Origin: Ornithinibacillus halotolerans
GTDB taxonomy: Bacteria; Bacillota; Bacilli; Bacillales; Amphibacillaceae
Assembly (NCBI RefSeq): GCF_014637405.1
Contig: NZ_BMEY01000004.1
Location: forward strand, 96,438 to 160,437
Reading direction: 5' to 3'
DNA length: 64,000 nt
How positions within the stretch are numbered: the stretch's first letter is position 1; each line of letters opens with the position of its first letter. Both the position numbers and the translations under genes were made by a program. Shown here piece after piece: positions 17,153 through 24,745 of this stretch. Below the pieces are notes generated by a model. That model did not search any database. It was not told where the DNA came from and worked only from the letters and a program-made list of their open reading frames with translations.

Positions 17153-17495
17153 CTCATATACTTTTTAAACGGAATTTAGATGAGTTTGTGCATGAGACCT
17201 GCTCTCATAAACTATTTGAATAGAATTTAGATGAATTTGTGCATGAGACCTGCTCTCATGTACTTTTTGAATGGAATTTAGATGAATTTGTGCATGAGGT
17301 TAGTTCTCATATACTTTTTGAATAGAAATTTAGATGAATATGTGCATGAGACCTGCTGTCATATACTTTTTAATTAGTTTTTTTATAAAAATGCACATGA
17401 GACTAACTCTCATATACTTTCCAATCAGAATTTAGATAAATTTGTGCATGAGAAACAATCTCATATAGTTTTTAATCAATGTTAGAGGGAATTGT
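17153..17495. repeat. 51-bp tandem repeat array, about seven units
   Basis: Units begin CTCAT at 17153, 17204, 17255, 17306, 17358, 17409 and 17460: period 51, once 52. Each unit carries a core AATTTAGATGAATTTGTGCA and the junctions form ATGAGA-N5-TCTCAT hairpins. The period is divisible by three. A plus-strand frame reads NLDEFVHET repeats but is interrupted by TAG codons in at least two units and by the 52-base unit, so it is not a gene as it stands. It lies between the tRNA operon terminator and the sodA promoter. Confidence 0.9.
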
Positions 17496-17541
17496 TCAAG
17501 AGGATGTTAATTGTTACTTGTACATTCATTTTTATAACAAT

Positions 17542-17565
17542 AAAAAAACAAGCCTATCAGCTTGT
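17542..17565 (-). terminator. Terminator of the tRNA operon
   Basis: ACAAGC TGATAG GCTTGT hairpin with a T-run on the minus strand, eight bases after tRNA-Phe. Confidence 0.85.
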
Positions 17566-17572
17566 ACATAAA

Positions 17573-17648
17573 TGGTGGCTTGGGACGGAATCGAACCGCC
17601 GACACATGGATTTTCAGTCCATTGCTCTACCGACTGAGCTACCAAGCC
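17573..17648 (-). tRNA. tRNA-Phe (GAA)
   Basis: 76 bases with encoded CCA. Acceptor GGCTTGG / CCAAGCC, D-arm GCTCAGTCGGTAGAGC, anticodon loop CTGAAAA (GAA), T-loop GTTCGATTC. Last gene of the operon. Its first 12 bases plus 16 bases of leader are duplicated at 17797-17824. Confidence 0.96.
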
Positions 17649-17824
17649 ATAGCTTATTAAGTTAACTTTTTAAAATAGTATAGACATTATGTTCCTAGTA
17701 GTACCACTGTGTCCCTGCTTCTACTAGTTTAATCAAGGATGTGTATCCATCGGGACAGGCCTGCACTTAGATGTTAATTCGTGGATGCAAGCGGCCAGCT
17801 ACCAAGCCATAGGTTATTAAGTTA
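17637..17824 (-). repeat. tRNA-Phe-associated structured insert (copy A)
   Basis: A 28-bp direct repeat (27/28 identical) at 17637-17664 and 17797-17824, period 160. It consists of the tRNA-Phe leader and first 12 tRNA bases, and encloses 132 bases. The enclosed segment has a stem GTCCC (17711-17715) / GGGAC (17752-17756) around a 36-base interior. That interior is 28/36 identical, without gaps, to the equivalent in copy B at 18347-18382. The intact tRNA is the copy downstream in transcription order. It could relate to a known Bacillaceae RNA motif or be a new tRNA-targeting repeat. Confidence 0.75.
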
Positions 17825-17836
17825 TAAAAATTAAAA

Positions 17837-17929
17837 TGGAGGAGGTAGAGGGATTCGAACCCCCGCGCGGTTTGACCCGCCTGTCGGTTTTCAAGACCGA
17901 TCCCTTCAGCCAGACTTGGGTATACCTCC
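17837..17929 (-). tRNA. tRNA-Ser (UGA)
   Basis: 93 bases with a long variable arm (CAGGCGGGTCAAACCGCGC) and encoded CCA. Acceptor GGAGGTA / TACCTCC, anticodon TGA in CTTGAAAA. The discriminator base reads U rather than the usual G of bacterial tRNA-Ser. Confidence 0.95.
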
Positions 17930-17938
17930 GAGTTTTAA

Positions 17939-18015
17939 TGGTGGACCCTGCAGGACTCGAACCTGCGACCGATCGGTTATGAGCCGATAGCTCTAACCAA
18001 CTGAGCTAAGGGTCC
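17939..18015 (-). tRNA. tRNA-Ile2 (CAU, lysidine type)
   Basis: 77 bases with CCA; acceptor GGACCCT / AGGGTCC, anticodon CAT in CTCATAA. The body (GGACCCTTAGCTCAGTTGG and GGCTCATAACC) resembles Bacilli tRNA-Ile2 rather than either tRNA-Met. It is therefore expected to read AUA after TilS converts C34 to lysidine. Confidence 0.85.
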
Positions 18016-18028
18016 GTATTACATTATA

Positions 18029-18105
18029 TGGGGCGATCGGTGGGAATCGAACCCACGAGTGCCGGAGCCACAATCCGGTGCGTTAACCCCTTCGCCACGA
18101 CCGCC
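18029..18105 (-). tRNA. tRNA-His (GUG)
   Basis: 77 bases with CCA, anticodon GTG in TTGTGGC. The extra 5' G(-1) pairs with C73, the His identity element. Confidence 0.96.
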
Positions 18106-18130
18106 ATGATGTTAATGTTTTAAAAGTAAA

Positions 18131-18207
18131 TGGTAGCGGCGGAGGGGATCGAACCCACGACCTCACGGGTATGAACCGTACGCTCTCGCCAGCTGAGCTA
18201 CGCCGCC
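18131..18207 (-). tRNA. tRNA-Met (CAU, elongator)
   Basis: 77 bases with CCA; acceptor GGCGGCG / CGCCGCT, anticodon CAT in TTCATAC. The paired acceptor start and the D-arm GCTCAGCTGGCGAGAGC match the elongator form, not the initiator. Confidence 0.92.
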
Positions 18208-18215
18208 ATGTTTAT

Positions 18216-18290
18216 TGGCTCCACAGGTAGGATTCGAACCTACGACCGATCGGTTAACAGCCGATTGCTCTACCACTGAGCTACTGTGGA
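18216..18290 (-). tRNA. tRNA-Asn (GUU)
   Basis: 75 bases with CCA; acceptor TCCACAG / CTGTGGA, anticodon GTT in CTGTTAA. First gene of the operon. Its leader and first 23 bases are duplicated at 18422-18449. Confidence 0.96.
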
Positions 18291-18449
18291 ATAATTAAAA
18301 TTTAATTACTTACTACTTTAAAAACTTAATCCAAGGTGCTGACCCCTGCGTCTTCTAGTTTATTCGAAGATGTATATTCCTCGGGGTTACTCGTAGCATA
18401 TTCGGTGGAAGTGATGCTCGTCTCTACCACTGAGCTACTGTGGAATAAT
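18268..18449 (-). repeat. tRNA-Asn-associated structured insert (copy B)
   Basis: A perfect 28-bp direct repeat at 18268-18295 and 18422-18449, period 154. It consists of five leader bases and 23 bases of tRNA-Asn, and encloses 126 bases. A stem ACCCC (18342-18346) / GGGGT (18383-18387) occupies exactly the same register as in copy A: 46 bases from the repeat and 41 between arms. The sequence differs at two paired positions, i.e. compensatory change. A second small stem AGCAT / ATGCT lies nearer the truncated tRNA end. Confidence 0.75.
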
Positions 18450-18501
18450 ATCTAAAATCTGAATTCTATTAAAACTTGTTTTTTAAAGTAGCACGAGATT
18501 T

Positions 18502-18530
18502 AATTTATCATATTCTAGAATTAATGTCAA
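18502..18530 (-). promoter_or_regulatory. Promoter of the tRNA operon
   Basis: TTGACA at 18525-18530, a 17-base spacer and TAAATT at 18502-18507 on the minus strand. It lies about 50 bases before the duplicated tRNA-Asn fragment, so that fragment and copy B would be transcribed in the precursor. Confidence 0.72.
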
Positions 18531-18656
18531 CAACTTTTTTTAAAAGAAAGAATATGTATTGAAAACGACAATATTTACTATACCACCATTAATAGATTAA
18601 AGCAACAAAAAAATTAATAAAATATGAATAAATTTCTTATACACTTATCCGTTAAA

Positions 18657-18691
18657 TAAAAAAACGAGCCAGAGAAATGTCCCCTGGCCCG
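18657..18691 (-). terminator. Terminator after the Na/Pi cotransporter gene
   Basis: CGGGCCAG / CTGGCTCG stem with one G-U pair, followed by a seven-base T-run on the minus strand. Confidence 0.85.
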
Positions 18692-18706
18692 ATATACTTT
18701 AGGTTT

Positions 18707-20335
18707 TTAATGTTCTTCAAGAACAGATTCTGCAATATTAACTGCATGGTCTCCAATTCGTTCTAAGTTGGAGATTATGTCCACAAATACAATACCTGCA
18801 GATACACTACATTCCCCTTCATTCATACGAATGATGTGTTTTTTACGGTATGTTCTTTCCATCTTATCTATTTGTTCCTCTTTTTGCATAACAGCTAATG
18901 CTTCTTCACGATCTTCTTTTTCTAATGCTTTCACTGCTTGTTTAACAGTTGACATCGTCAAATCAAACATATTCGCTAGATCTTCCTGAGCTTTATCTGT
19001 TATAACAACTTTATTGGAGATTTTATAGTCGATTAATTCGATAATATTCTCGAAATGGTCGCCAATTCGTTCGATATCTCTTACCGTGTCCATTAACATG
19101 GTGTGTTTTTCACTTTCAAATTCTGATAAAGAACCTCCGGAAATATCAATTAGATAATCTGTTATACTTCTGTCGAGACTATTTAGAGCACCCTCTATTT
19201 GTTTAGCCATTTCCGAATGCTTCATTTGGTTCGTAGTTAAATAAAGATTAGTTTCTTCTAGTCCTTGATGAGCGTATTCACCCATACGAATAATTTCCGC
19301 CTTTGCCTGATCTAAAGCTAACGCAGAAGACTGTTGAATGAAAATTGGATCCAAATGTTTTGGTTTATACTCAATCGTTGTATCTTTACCTGGTATAATT
19401 TTTGTAACAAACCAAGCCAGGAGAGCAATAAATGGAAACTGAATTATAGTGTTAAAAATATTAAAACTACCATGGGCAAACGCAATAGTCATTTCTGCAT
19501 TAAGGGATAATTGAGTTTGTAAAAACACGATAAATTTTTCAAATAATCCAAGGAAAATAACAAAAATAGTTGTCCCTATTAAGTTAAAAGTAACGTGGAC
19601 AGCAGCTGCTCTTCTCGCAGCAACAGAAGCTCCTAATGCTGCTAATATAGCTGTTATAGTTGTCCCGACGTTATCCCCAAATAATACTGGCAATGCAGCA
19701 TCTAATGAGATAGCACCTTCGGAATATAATCCTTGTAAGATTCCAATTGTCGCACTAGAGCTTTGAACAATAAGTGTAAACAATGTACCAACCACAACTC
19801 CAAGTACTTCATGTTCACTCATACTAATAGTCAAATCTTGAAATGCTTGCAGAGACCGTAATGGTTTCATCCCACTGCTCATTAATTCTAAACCGAAGAA
19901 CAATGCACCAAAACCAAATACCGCTTGTCCAACTGCTGTTACCTTTTGATGTTTAAAGAAGAAGATTAAAAAGGCACCTACAGCAAGAATCGGTAATGCA
20001 TATTCACCAAGATCTATCCCGATAATGAATGCCGTAACAGTTGTCCCAATGTTAGCTCCCATGATAACACCAATAGCTTGTCTAAGTGTCATAAACCCAG
20101 CATTAACTAGCCCTACTGTTAGTACTGTAGTTCCTGAACTACTTTGGATTAATACTGTTACAATAATACCTGCTAAAACACCTAGGAAAGGATTACTTGT
20201 AAAACGATCTAGAATATCTCGTAATCGATCTCCTGCTGATTTTTGTAATCCATCGCCCATAAATTTAATACCTAATAAAAATATTCCTAAACCACCGATG
20301 AATTCAAAAATCAATTTCTGAACATCTATTTCCAA
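18707..20335 (-). CDS. Na+/phosphate cotransporter with C-terminal PhoU-like domain
   Basis: Sodium-dependent phosphate symporter of the NptA/PNaS family, 542 residues. Two inverted transport repeats carry the signature QSSSGTTVLTVG (about residue 65) and QSSSATIGILQG (about 190), within eight or nine hydrophobic helices. After residue 340 comes a cytoplasmic helical PhoU-like domain with RIGDHFENI and ERIGDHAVNIAES. It probably imports phosphate using the sodium gradient. With pst missing from its usual place nearby, it may be a main phosphate route. Pho-box-like repeats lie upstream at 20441-20479. Confidence 0.92.
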   Translation of the reverse strand: MEIDVQKLIFEFIGGLGIFLLGIKFMGDGLQKSAGDRLRDILDRFTSNPFLGVLAGIIVTVLIQSSSGTTVLTVGLVNAGFMTLRQAIGVIMGANIGTTVTAFIIGIDLGEYALPILAVGAFLIFFFKHQKVTAVGQAVFGFGALFFGLELMSSGMKPLRSLQAFQDLTISMSEHEVLGVVVGTLFTLIVQSSSATIGILQGLYSEGAISLDAALPVLFGDNVGTTITAILAALGASVAARRAAAVHVTFNLIGTTIFVIFLGLFEKFIVFLQTQLSLNAEMTIAFAHGSFNIFNTIIQFPFIALLAWFVTKIIPGKDTTIEYKPKHLDPIFIQQSSALALDQAKAEIIRMGEYAHQGLEETNLYLTTNQMKHSEMAKQIEGALNSLDRSITDYLIDISGGSLSEFESEKHTMLMDTVRDIERIGDHFENIIELIDYKISNKVVITDKAQEDLANMFDLTMSTVKQAVKALEKEDREEALAVMQKEEQIDKMERTYRKKHIIRMNEGECSVSAGIVFVDIISNLERIGDHAVNIAESVLEEH

Positions 20336-20440
20336 TGGATACTCTCCCCCTTTTAGTTAGAAATTATATGTATTTACTTTTAAACACACCTTACTCATTA
20401 TTGTAAAAACAATTCACTTTGTAAAGTGCTTATTAAAATA

Positions 20441-20479
20441 TTTACATAAAATTTACATTCATTCATGTCAATTTTGTCA
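20441..20479. promoter_or_regulatory. Pho-box-like repeats upstream of the Na/Pi gene
   Basis: Two TTTACA hexamers at 20441 and 20452 with 11-base spacing, then ATGTCA (20465) and TTGTCA (20474), resembling the TT(A/T/C)ACA repeats bound by PhoP. On the minus strand TTGACA hexamers overlap this block. The region is AT-rich, so chance resemblance is possible. Confidence 0.35.
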
Positions 20480-20514
20480 AAATATGATGATTACATAGGA
20501 GTAGTTTGCCTTTA

Positions 20515-20556
20515 ACCAAAAAAATAATTCTTAAAGGAGATCCCTTAAGAATTATT
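20515..20556 (-). terminator. Terminator after the NfeD-like gene
   Basis: Perfect 12-bp stem AATAATTCTTAA / TTAAGAATTATT overlapping the stop codon, with a T-run on the minus strand. Confidence 0.85.
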
Positions 20557-21181
20557 TTTTAGCTTCAACTAATATTTTTGTACCATCAACTTGAACAACT
20601 ACAATATTTGTACCCTTTGGAATCCATTGTCCATTAGAAACAGCACTATAATCTTTTTTCCCAATGCGGATAGTACCAACAGGACGCATATCATTTAAAG
20701 TAATTCCTTCTTGGTTTAGCAAAGTCAGATATTCTTTATTTATAGAATTGTATCCTGCTTCACTCGTTAATTGATCTTTTAATGTGATTTTGTTCCACAT
20801 ATCTCGACGTTTAAATACTTTTAAGAAGAAAAGTGATCCTCCAATACCTAATAATACTCCTAATACTGCATAAATACCTGCAGCGACGTTTGGTGCTGGT
20901 AGCGCTACTGCTGCTAACATGCTAGCTGTACCAATTACCGCTAATGTACCATCATTTAATATTTTTCCATCAATAATAATAAGGACAATTCCTACAAAAT
21001 AAATAAGTAGCATAAGAATAAGTGAGTTTGTTTCTAAATATACTGAGAAATAAATAGTAATAAATCCTATTCCTAACAAAGCAAAAATCCCACGCATATT
21101 AACTAAAATCTCACCAATTAAAAATAATGTAGCCAACCCTGTAATTACTAAAGCAATCCAGTCATAAGAAAATATTTCCAT
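20552..21181 (-). CDS. NfeD-like membrane protein
   Basis: 209 residues: five hydrophobic helices in the first 125 residues, then a small C-terminal domain. That domain's sequence LNDMRPVGTIRIGKKDYSAVS...IPKGTNIVVVQVDGTKILV matches the OB-fold of NfeD proteins. It lacks the ClpP-like protease domain seen in the long NfeD at 45638. Short NfeD proteins usually partner with flotillin/SPFH proteins; no SPFH gene is adjacent here, so its partner may be FloA or another flotillin elsewhere. Confidence 0.8.
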   Translation of the reverse strand: MEIFSYDWIALVITGLATLFLIGEILVNMRGIFALLGIGFITIYFSVYLETNSLILMLLIYFVGIVLIIIDGKILNDGTLAVIGTASMLAAVALPAPNVAAGIYAVLGVLLGIGGSLFFLKVFKRRDMWNKITLKDQLTSEAGYNSINKEYLTLLNQEGITLNDMRPVGTIRIGKKDYSAVSNGQWIPKGTNIVVVQVDGTKILVEAKK

Positions 21182-21264
21182 TTCCTTCTCCCTCTCTCGG
21201 TAATCTTTCTATATATACGTACGATGATAATAAATGGTTTCATTTATAAGGAGACAAAATAAAA

Positions 21265-21588
21265 ATGAGAAAAACAATTATCACTATTGTTATTATACTA
21301 TTTTTTATAAGCCTCTATAAAGATTTAACTATCGGTACACCAATTTCATCCAATATAAATCAAAAGAAGGACAACTCTGTAACAGCAGTTAACAATAAAT
21401 CATTTGATATCGTCAAAATAAAAATTAATCCTGGTGATACGGTAATCACGGTTATAGATCGTTTAAATCCAGAGCTAAATTCATATGATATAGAATTGTT
21501 ATTAAAAGACTTTTCAGAACTAAATCCAAATGTAGATCCAAATGCACTAATGGTTAATAGGTATTACTTTTTCCCAAAATACAATTAA
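21265..21588 (+). CDS. yqfZ: LysM-like exported protein, YqfZ
   Basis: 107 residues with an N-terminal hydrophobic signal/anchor (about 4-19), then a degenerate LysM-like segment: VKIKINPGDTVITVIDRLN...DFSELNPNVDPNALMVNRYYFFP. This resembles B. subtilis YqfZ in size and layout. Likely wall-associated; function unknown. AAGGAG precedes the ATG. Neighbouring yqfX converges on it through a shared terminator. Confidence 0.7.
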   Translation: MRKTIITIVIILFFISLYKDLTIGTPISSNINQKKDNSVTAVNNKSFDIVKIKINPGDTVITVIDRLNPELNSYDIELLLKDFSELNPNVDPNALMVNRYYFFPKYN

Positions 21589-21620
21589 AAAGAGACTAGG
21601 AAAACCTAGCCTCTTTCTTT
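21587..21620. terminator. Bidirectional terminator between yqfZ and yqfX
   Basis: AAAGAGACTAGG AAAA CCTAGCCTCTTT hairpin with A- and T-runs, between converging genes. Confidence 0.85.
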
Positions 21621-21999
21621 ACACAAATGGTAATATGAATAATGTGATTAAAATCGATATTGCTCCAGCAGCGATTGCAATATTCCCTAAAGTGTTTGCA
21701 TGACGATTTCTTGCGATGAATCCGACGATAATTCCTGCACCACCTAAAAGAATCGGTGCCCAGAAAAACGAAGCAATGGATAATGCAAGTGCAATCCAGC
21801 CAATAGATGTGTTCGCTTCTGCGCCATCGTCATCTTCTAACGTAATGTTTCTTCTGTAATCGTCTGCAGTTAACTCAGCTGCTGTTTCCTCATCACCGCG
21901 ACTGCTAAATATCCCATCGGTATGTTGAGCTGTATAATGATCGTCTTCGCTGTACTGTGGAGCCTTTTCAACATTATCTGTACGATGTTTATCGTCCAT
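21619..21999 (-). CDS. yqfX: YqfX-like membrane protein
   Basis: 126 residues. An acidic hydrophilic N-terminal half (about 1-63) precedes two hydrophobic helices (about 66-93 and 103-125) separated by ARNRHANTLG. This glycine-rich two-helix tail occurs in YqfX and related membrane proteins of Bacilli. Function unknown. AAGGAGG precedes the ATG. Named by similarity in layout and gene neighbourhood. Confidence 0.65.
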   Translation of the reverse strand: MDDKHRTDNVEKAPQYSEDDHYTAQHTDGIFSSRGDEETAAELTADDYRRNITLEDDDGAEANTSIGWIALALSIASFFWAPILLGGAGIIVGFIARNRHANTLGNIAIAAGAISILITLFILPFV

Positions 22000-22158
22000 A
22001 ATTGACCTCCTTCTAATGGATGAGGTGCAATTATAGTTTGTGATGTTTTACTAAATATATAATGGTACTTGTTTCCATGGAAAGTGTATGATTTTTTAAA
22101 AACAAGTTGATAGTACAAATTGTATTGCATATAGTGAAACATAAAGGAGTTGTTCCCA

Positions 22159-22443
22159 ATGTCTATATTTATTAAACAAATTATCATCAATAAAATGAGA
22201 CATATCACTACCGAAGACGTCGCTCATTATTCCAAACAATATGGTTTCTCTATATCAAGAGAACAAGCACAAGAAATTTCTAATTACGTTAGAAGTAAGC
22301 AAATCAACCCTTTTGAACGTAGAGAAAGGGAAAAGATGTTGCATGACTTAAGTAAAATTACCGATCGTGAAACTGCCATAAAAGCAAATAAGTTATTTCA
22401 TGAATTAATTAAGTCTTATGGTTTAGAACATTTATTCCATTAA
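22159..22443 (+). CDS. yqfT: DUF2624 protein YqfT
   Basis: Small cytoplasmic protein of 94 residues, mostly helical and charged. It contains ITTEDVAHYSKQYGFSIS and ISNYVRSKQINPF, in keeping with the DUF2624 family next to nfo. AAAGGAG at 22143-22149 lies nine bases before the ATG at 22159; the TTG at 22150 abuts it and is rejected. Function unknown. Confidence 0.8.
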   Translation: MSIFIKQIIINKMRHITTEDVAHYSKQYGFSISREQAQEISNYVRSKQINPFERREREKMLHDLSKITDRETAIKANKLFHELIKSYGLEHLFH

Positions 22444-22445
22444 AA

Positions 22446-22487
22446 ATGCTACCCAAAGAAGGAAAACCTTCTGGGTAGTATTTTTTT
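22446..22487. terminator. Bidirectional terminator between yqfT and nfo
   Basis: TACCCAAAGAAGG AAAA CCTTCTGGGTA hairpin with flanking A- and T-runs. Confidence 0.85.
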
Positions 22488-23379
22488 ATTGGTTCATTAT
22501 TAATTCTTGTAATTCAGGATTAAATGACCCATTTTTAATCATTTCGATTTCAAATTTATAAGGTGCTTTTTTGCTCTTTTTATCTAGACCAACATATGGT
22601 GTTTCAAGTATTTTTGGTAAATCTGCTAGTTGAGGGTGAGTAATAATATAATGTAAAGCATCAAAACCAATATGACCAAAGCCAATATTCTCATGGCGGT
22701 CTTTATGTGCTCCACGTTCATTTTTAGAATCATTAACATGAACTACTTTAATTCGATCGACACCGATAATTTTATCGAATTCCGTTAGAACCCCATCAAA
22801 GTCATTAACGATATCGTAACCAGCATCATGCACATGACATGTATCCAAGCATACAGATAACTTTTCATTTAATGTTACACCATCGATAATCTTTGCAATT
22901 TCATCAAACGTACGACCAATTTCAGAGCCTTTTCCAGCCATTGTTTCTAATGCGATTTGAACTTGATCTTCTTTTTGCAAGACTTCGTTTAAACCTTCAA
23001 TTATTTTTTTGATTCCATCTTCAGCTCCTGCACCGACATGGGCACCTGGATGGAGTACTATTTGTTTCGCACCAATTGCTTCTGTACGATCAATTTCACT
23101 TCTTAGGAAATTTACTCCTAGTTCGAACGTTTCTGGTTTAGTCGTATTACCGATATTAATTATATATGGCGCATGAACAACTATATCTGCAATACCATTT
23201 TCTTGCATGTGTTTTAATCCTTCTTCAATATTTAATTCTTCAATAGGCTTTCTTCTAGTATTTTGTGGCGCACCTGTGTAAATCATAAAAGTATTTGCAC
23301 CATAAGAAACAGCCTCTTCACTTGAGGCTAATAACATTTTCTTTCCACTCATTGATACATGTGATCCAATTTTTAGCAT
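22486..23379 (-). CDS. nfo: Endonuclease IV (Nfo)
   Basis: AP endonuclease of the xylose-isomerase-like TIM-barrel family, 297 residues; incises DNA 5' to abasic sites in base excision repair. Three-zinc ligands appear in [39 protein letters not shown] and DRHENIG. In B. subtilis the homologue (YqfS) is a spore DNA repair enzyme. GGGGGAG precedes the ATG. It is 14 bases downstream of cshB, suggesting an operon. Confidence 0.95.
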   Translation of the reverse strand: MLKIGSHVSMSGKKMLLASSEEAVSYGANTFMIYTGAPQNTRRKPIEELNIEEGLKHMQENGIADIVVHAPYIINIGNTTKPETFELGVNFLRSEIDRTEAIGAKQIVLHPGAHVGAGAEDGIKKIIEGLNEVLQKEDQVQIALETMAGKGSEIGRTFDEIAKIIDGVTLNEKLSVCLDTCHVHDAGYDIVNDFDGVLTEFDKIIGVDRIKVVHVNDSKNERGAHKDRHENIGFGHIGFDALHYIITHPQLADLPKILETPYVGLDKKSKKAPYKFEIEMIKNGSFNPELQELIMNQ

Positions 23380-23393
23380 CGTTATTTCTCCCC

Positions 23394-24710
23394 CTATTTA
23401 CTTCTCTTTTGCTGCGACTTTTTAACAATCCTTCTCTTTATTGATTCTTGTTGCTTCTTCATCTTTTTCTTATAACCTGGTTTCACCTTTTTCGGCTTAC
23501 GAACTTGTTTCCATGCTTCTTTTTCAACATTCGTTGTCGTTTTCAGGCGGAGATTACGTTCATTCCACGCTTTAGCATCTTGCCACTGACCATCTCTGAC
23601 ATCATAGAAAACAAATTCAAGCCCTTTTTGCTGTAATTTCTCAATTAATTTAATATCTTCTTCACGATAAAGGCTAATTGCAGTACCTTCCATACCAGCT
23701 CGAGCAGTTCTTCCAACACGATGTATATAAAATTCCTCTTCCTTTGGTAATTGAGCATTAATTACATGACTAACCCCTTTAATGTCAATACCTCTAGATG
23801 CCAAGTCCGTTGCCACAATGTACTGATACTTCAAGCTCTGTATCTCTTTTAATATCCTTTTTCGTTCTCTTGGGGACAGTCCCCCATGAATAATCCCAAC
23901 ATTTAAGCCTCTCTGAAGGAGTTTATCATGAAGTTTATCTGCATTTTCTTTCCCATTTGTAAAAATAATTGCTAAATAAGGATTTATCGCCTTTGAAATT
24001 TGAAAAATAATGTCATCTTCTTCACGATGTTTAACAGAAATTAACCGATGTTCCATTGTTTCTGGTGACAATTCATTATCAATTTTTACATGCAATGGAT
24101 TTTCTAAATATTTCTTGAAAAAATGTTCCAATCGTTGTGGAATCGTAGCTGAAAACACCATTAGTTGAATATCTTCTTTACAACGCACTAACAGTTGATC
24201 TACATCAGTAATAAATCCTAAATCAAGCATTAAATCAGCTTCATCAATAACAAAAGTAGTTGCTGAATAAATGGAAATTGCCTCTTCTTTCACTAAGTCA
24301 AGAATTCTGCCAGGTGTACCAACAATGATATGAGGTGGCTCCTTTAACTTCTCAGCCATCTTATGTCTATCTGTTCCCCCGACTAGCAATTTGGCTTTCC
24401 ATTCTTGTTCCTTATTTGCAAGTTTAATTATTTTCTTAACTTCATCATACAACTGTGTTGCAAGCTCACGTGTAGGTGCGGTAATTACACTTTGCACTTG
24501 TTTTTTCTCACTAATCAGCTGATTGAATATTGGGATTAAGAAGGAATGCGTTTTACCTGATCCTGTATGGGATTGACCTATTACGCTTTCTCCTTTTAGA
24601 ATTGCAGGAATTACTTTAGACTGAATTTCTGTAGGTGTTTTAAATTGTAGTTTTTCAATTACTTCTAACATGGTTGAATTTAAAGATATTGATTTAAACG
24701 TTCTATTCAT
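23394..24710 (-). CDS. cshB: DEAD-box RNA helicase CshB
   Basis: ATP-dependent RNA helicase, 438 residues. Helicase motifs occur in order: Q motif ([11 protein letters not shown]), motif [23 protein letters not shown] (VIDEADLML), SAT, ARGID region (ASRGIDIKG) and [11 protein letters not shown] strongly basic C-terminal tail (about 395-438) is likely RNA-binding. Position next to nfo matches B. subtilis cshB, a cold-associated helicase. AAAGGAG precedes the ATG. Confidence 0.93.
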   Translation of the reverse strand: MNRTFKSISLNSTMLEVIEKLQFKTPTEIQSKVIPAILKGESVIGQSHTGSGKTHSFLIPIFNQLISEKKQVQSVITAPTRELATQLYDEVKKIIKLANKEQEWKAKLLVGGTDRHKMAEKLKEPPHIIVGTPGRILDLVKEEAISIYSATTFVIDEADLMLDLGFITDVDQLLVRCKEDIQLMVFSATIPQRLEHFFKKYLENPLHVKIDNELSPETMEHRLISVKHREEDDIIFQISKAINPYLAIIFTNGKENADKLHDKLLQRGLNVGIIHGGLSPRERKRILKEIQSLKYQYIVATDLASRGIDIKGVSHVINAQLPKEEEFYIHRVGRTARAGMEGTAISLYREEDIKLIEKLQQKGLEFVFYDVRDGQWQDAKAWNERNLRLKTTTNVEKEAWKQVRKPKKVKPGYKKKMKKQQESIKRRIVKKSQQKRSK

Positions 24711-24745
24711 GGAACTTCTCCTTTAACTGCCTAACATACAATAAA

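Larger units (their letters stand above)
18450..18706. other. Intergenic region upstream of the tRNA operon
   Basis: AT-rich stretch of 257 bases holding the tRNA operon promoter (18502-18530) and the terminator of the Na/Pi gene (18657-18691). No coding potential was seen between them. Confidence 0.7.

Noticed and set aside
17153..17495. Regularly spaced repeats that could be a CRISPR array
   Set aside because: The repeat fills the whole 51-base period with no variable spacers, and there are no cas genes; it is an ordinary tandem repeat.
17797..17824. A second tRNA-Phe gene
   Set aside because: Only the leader and first 12 bases are present; no anticodon arm, T-arm or acceptor 3' strand.
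17939..18015. Calling the CAU tRNA an elongator or initiator tRNA-Met
   Set aside because: Its acceptor and arms match Bacilli tRNA-Ile2; a separate elongator tRNA-Met is present at 18131-18207, and the initiator features are missing.
18422..18449. A second tRNA-Asn gene
   Set aside because: Only the leader and first 23 bases are present; the rest is unrelated to a tRNA.
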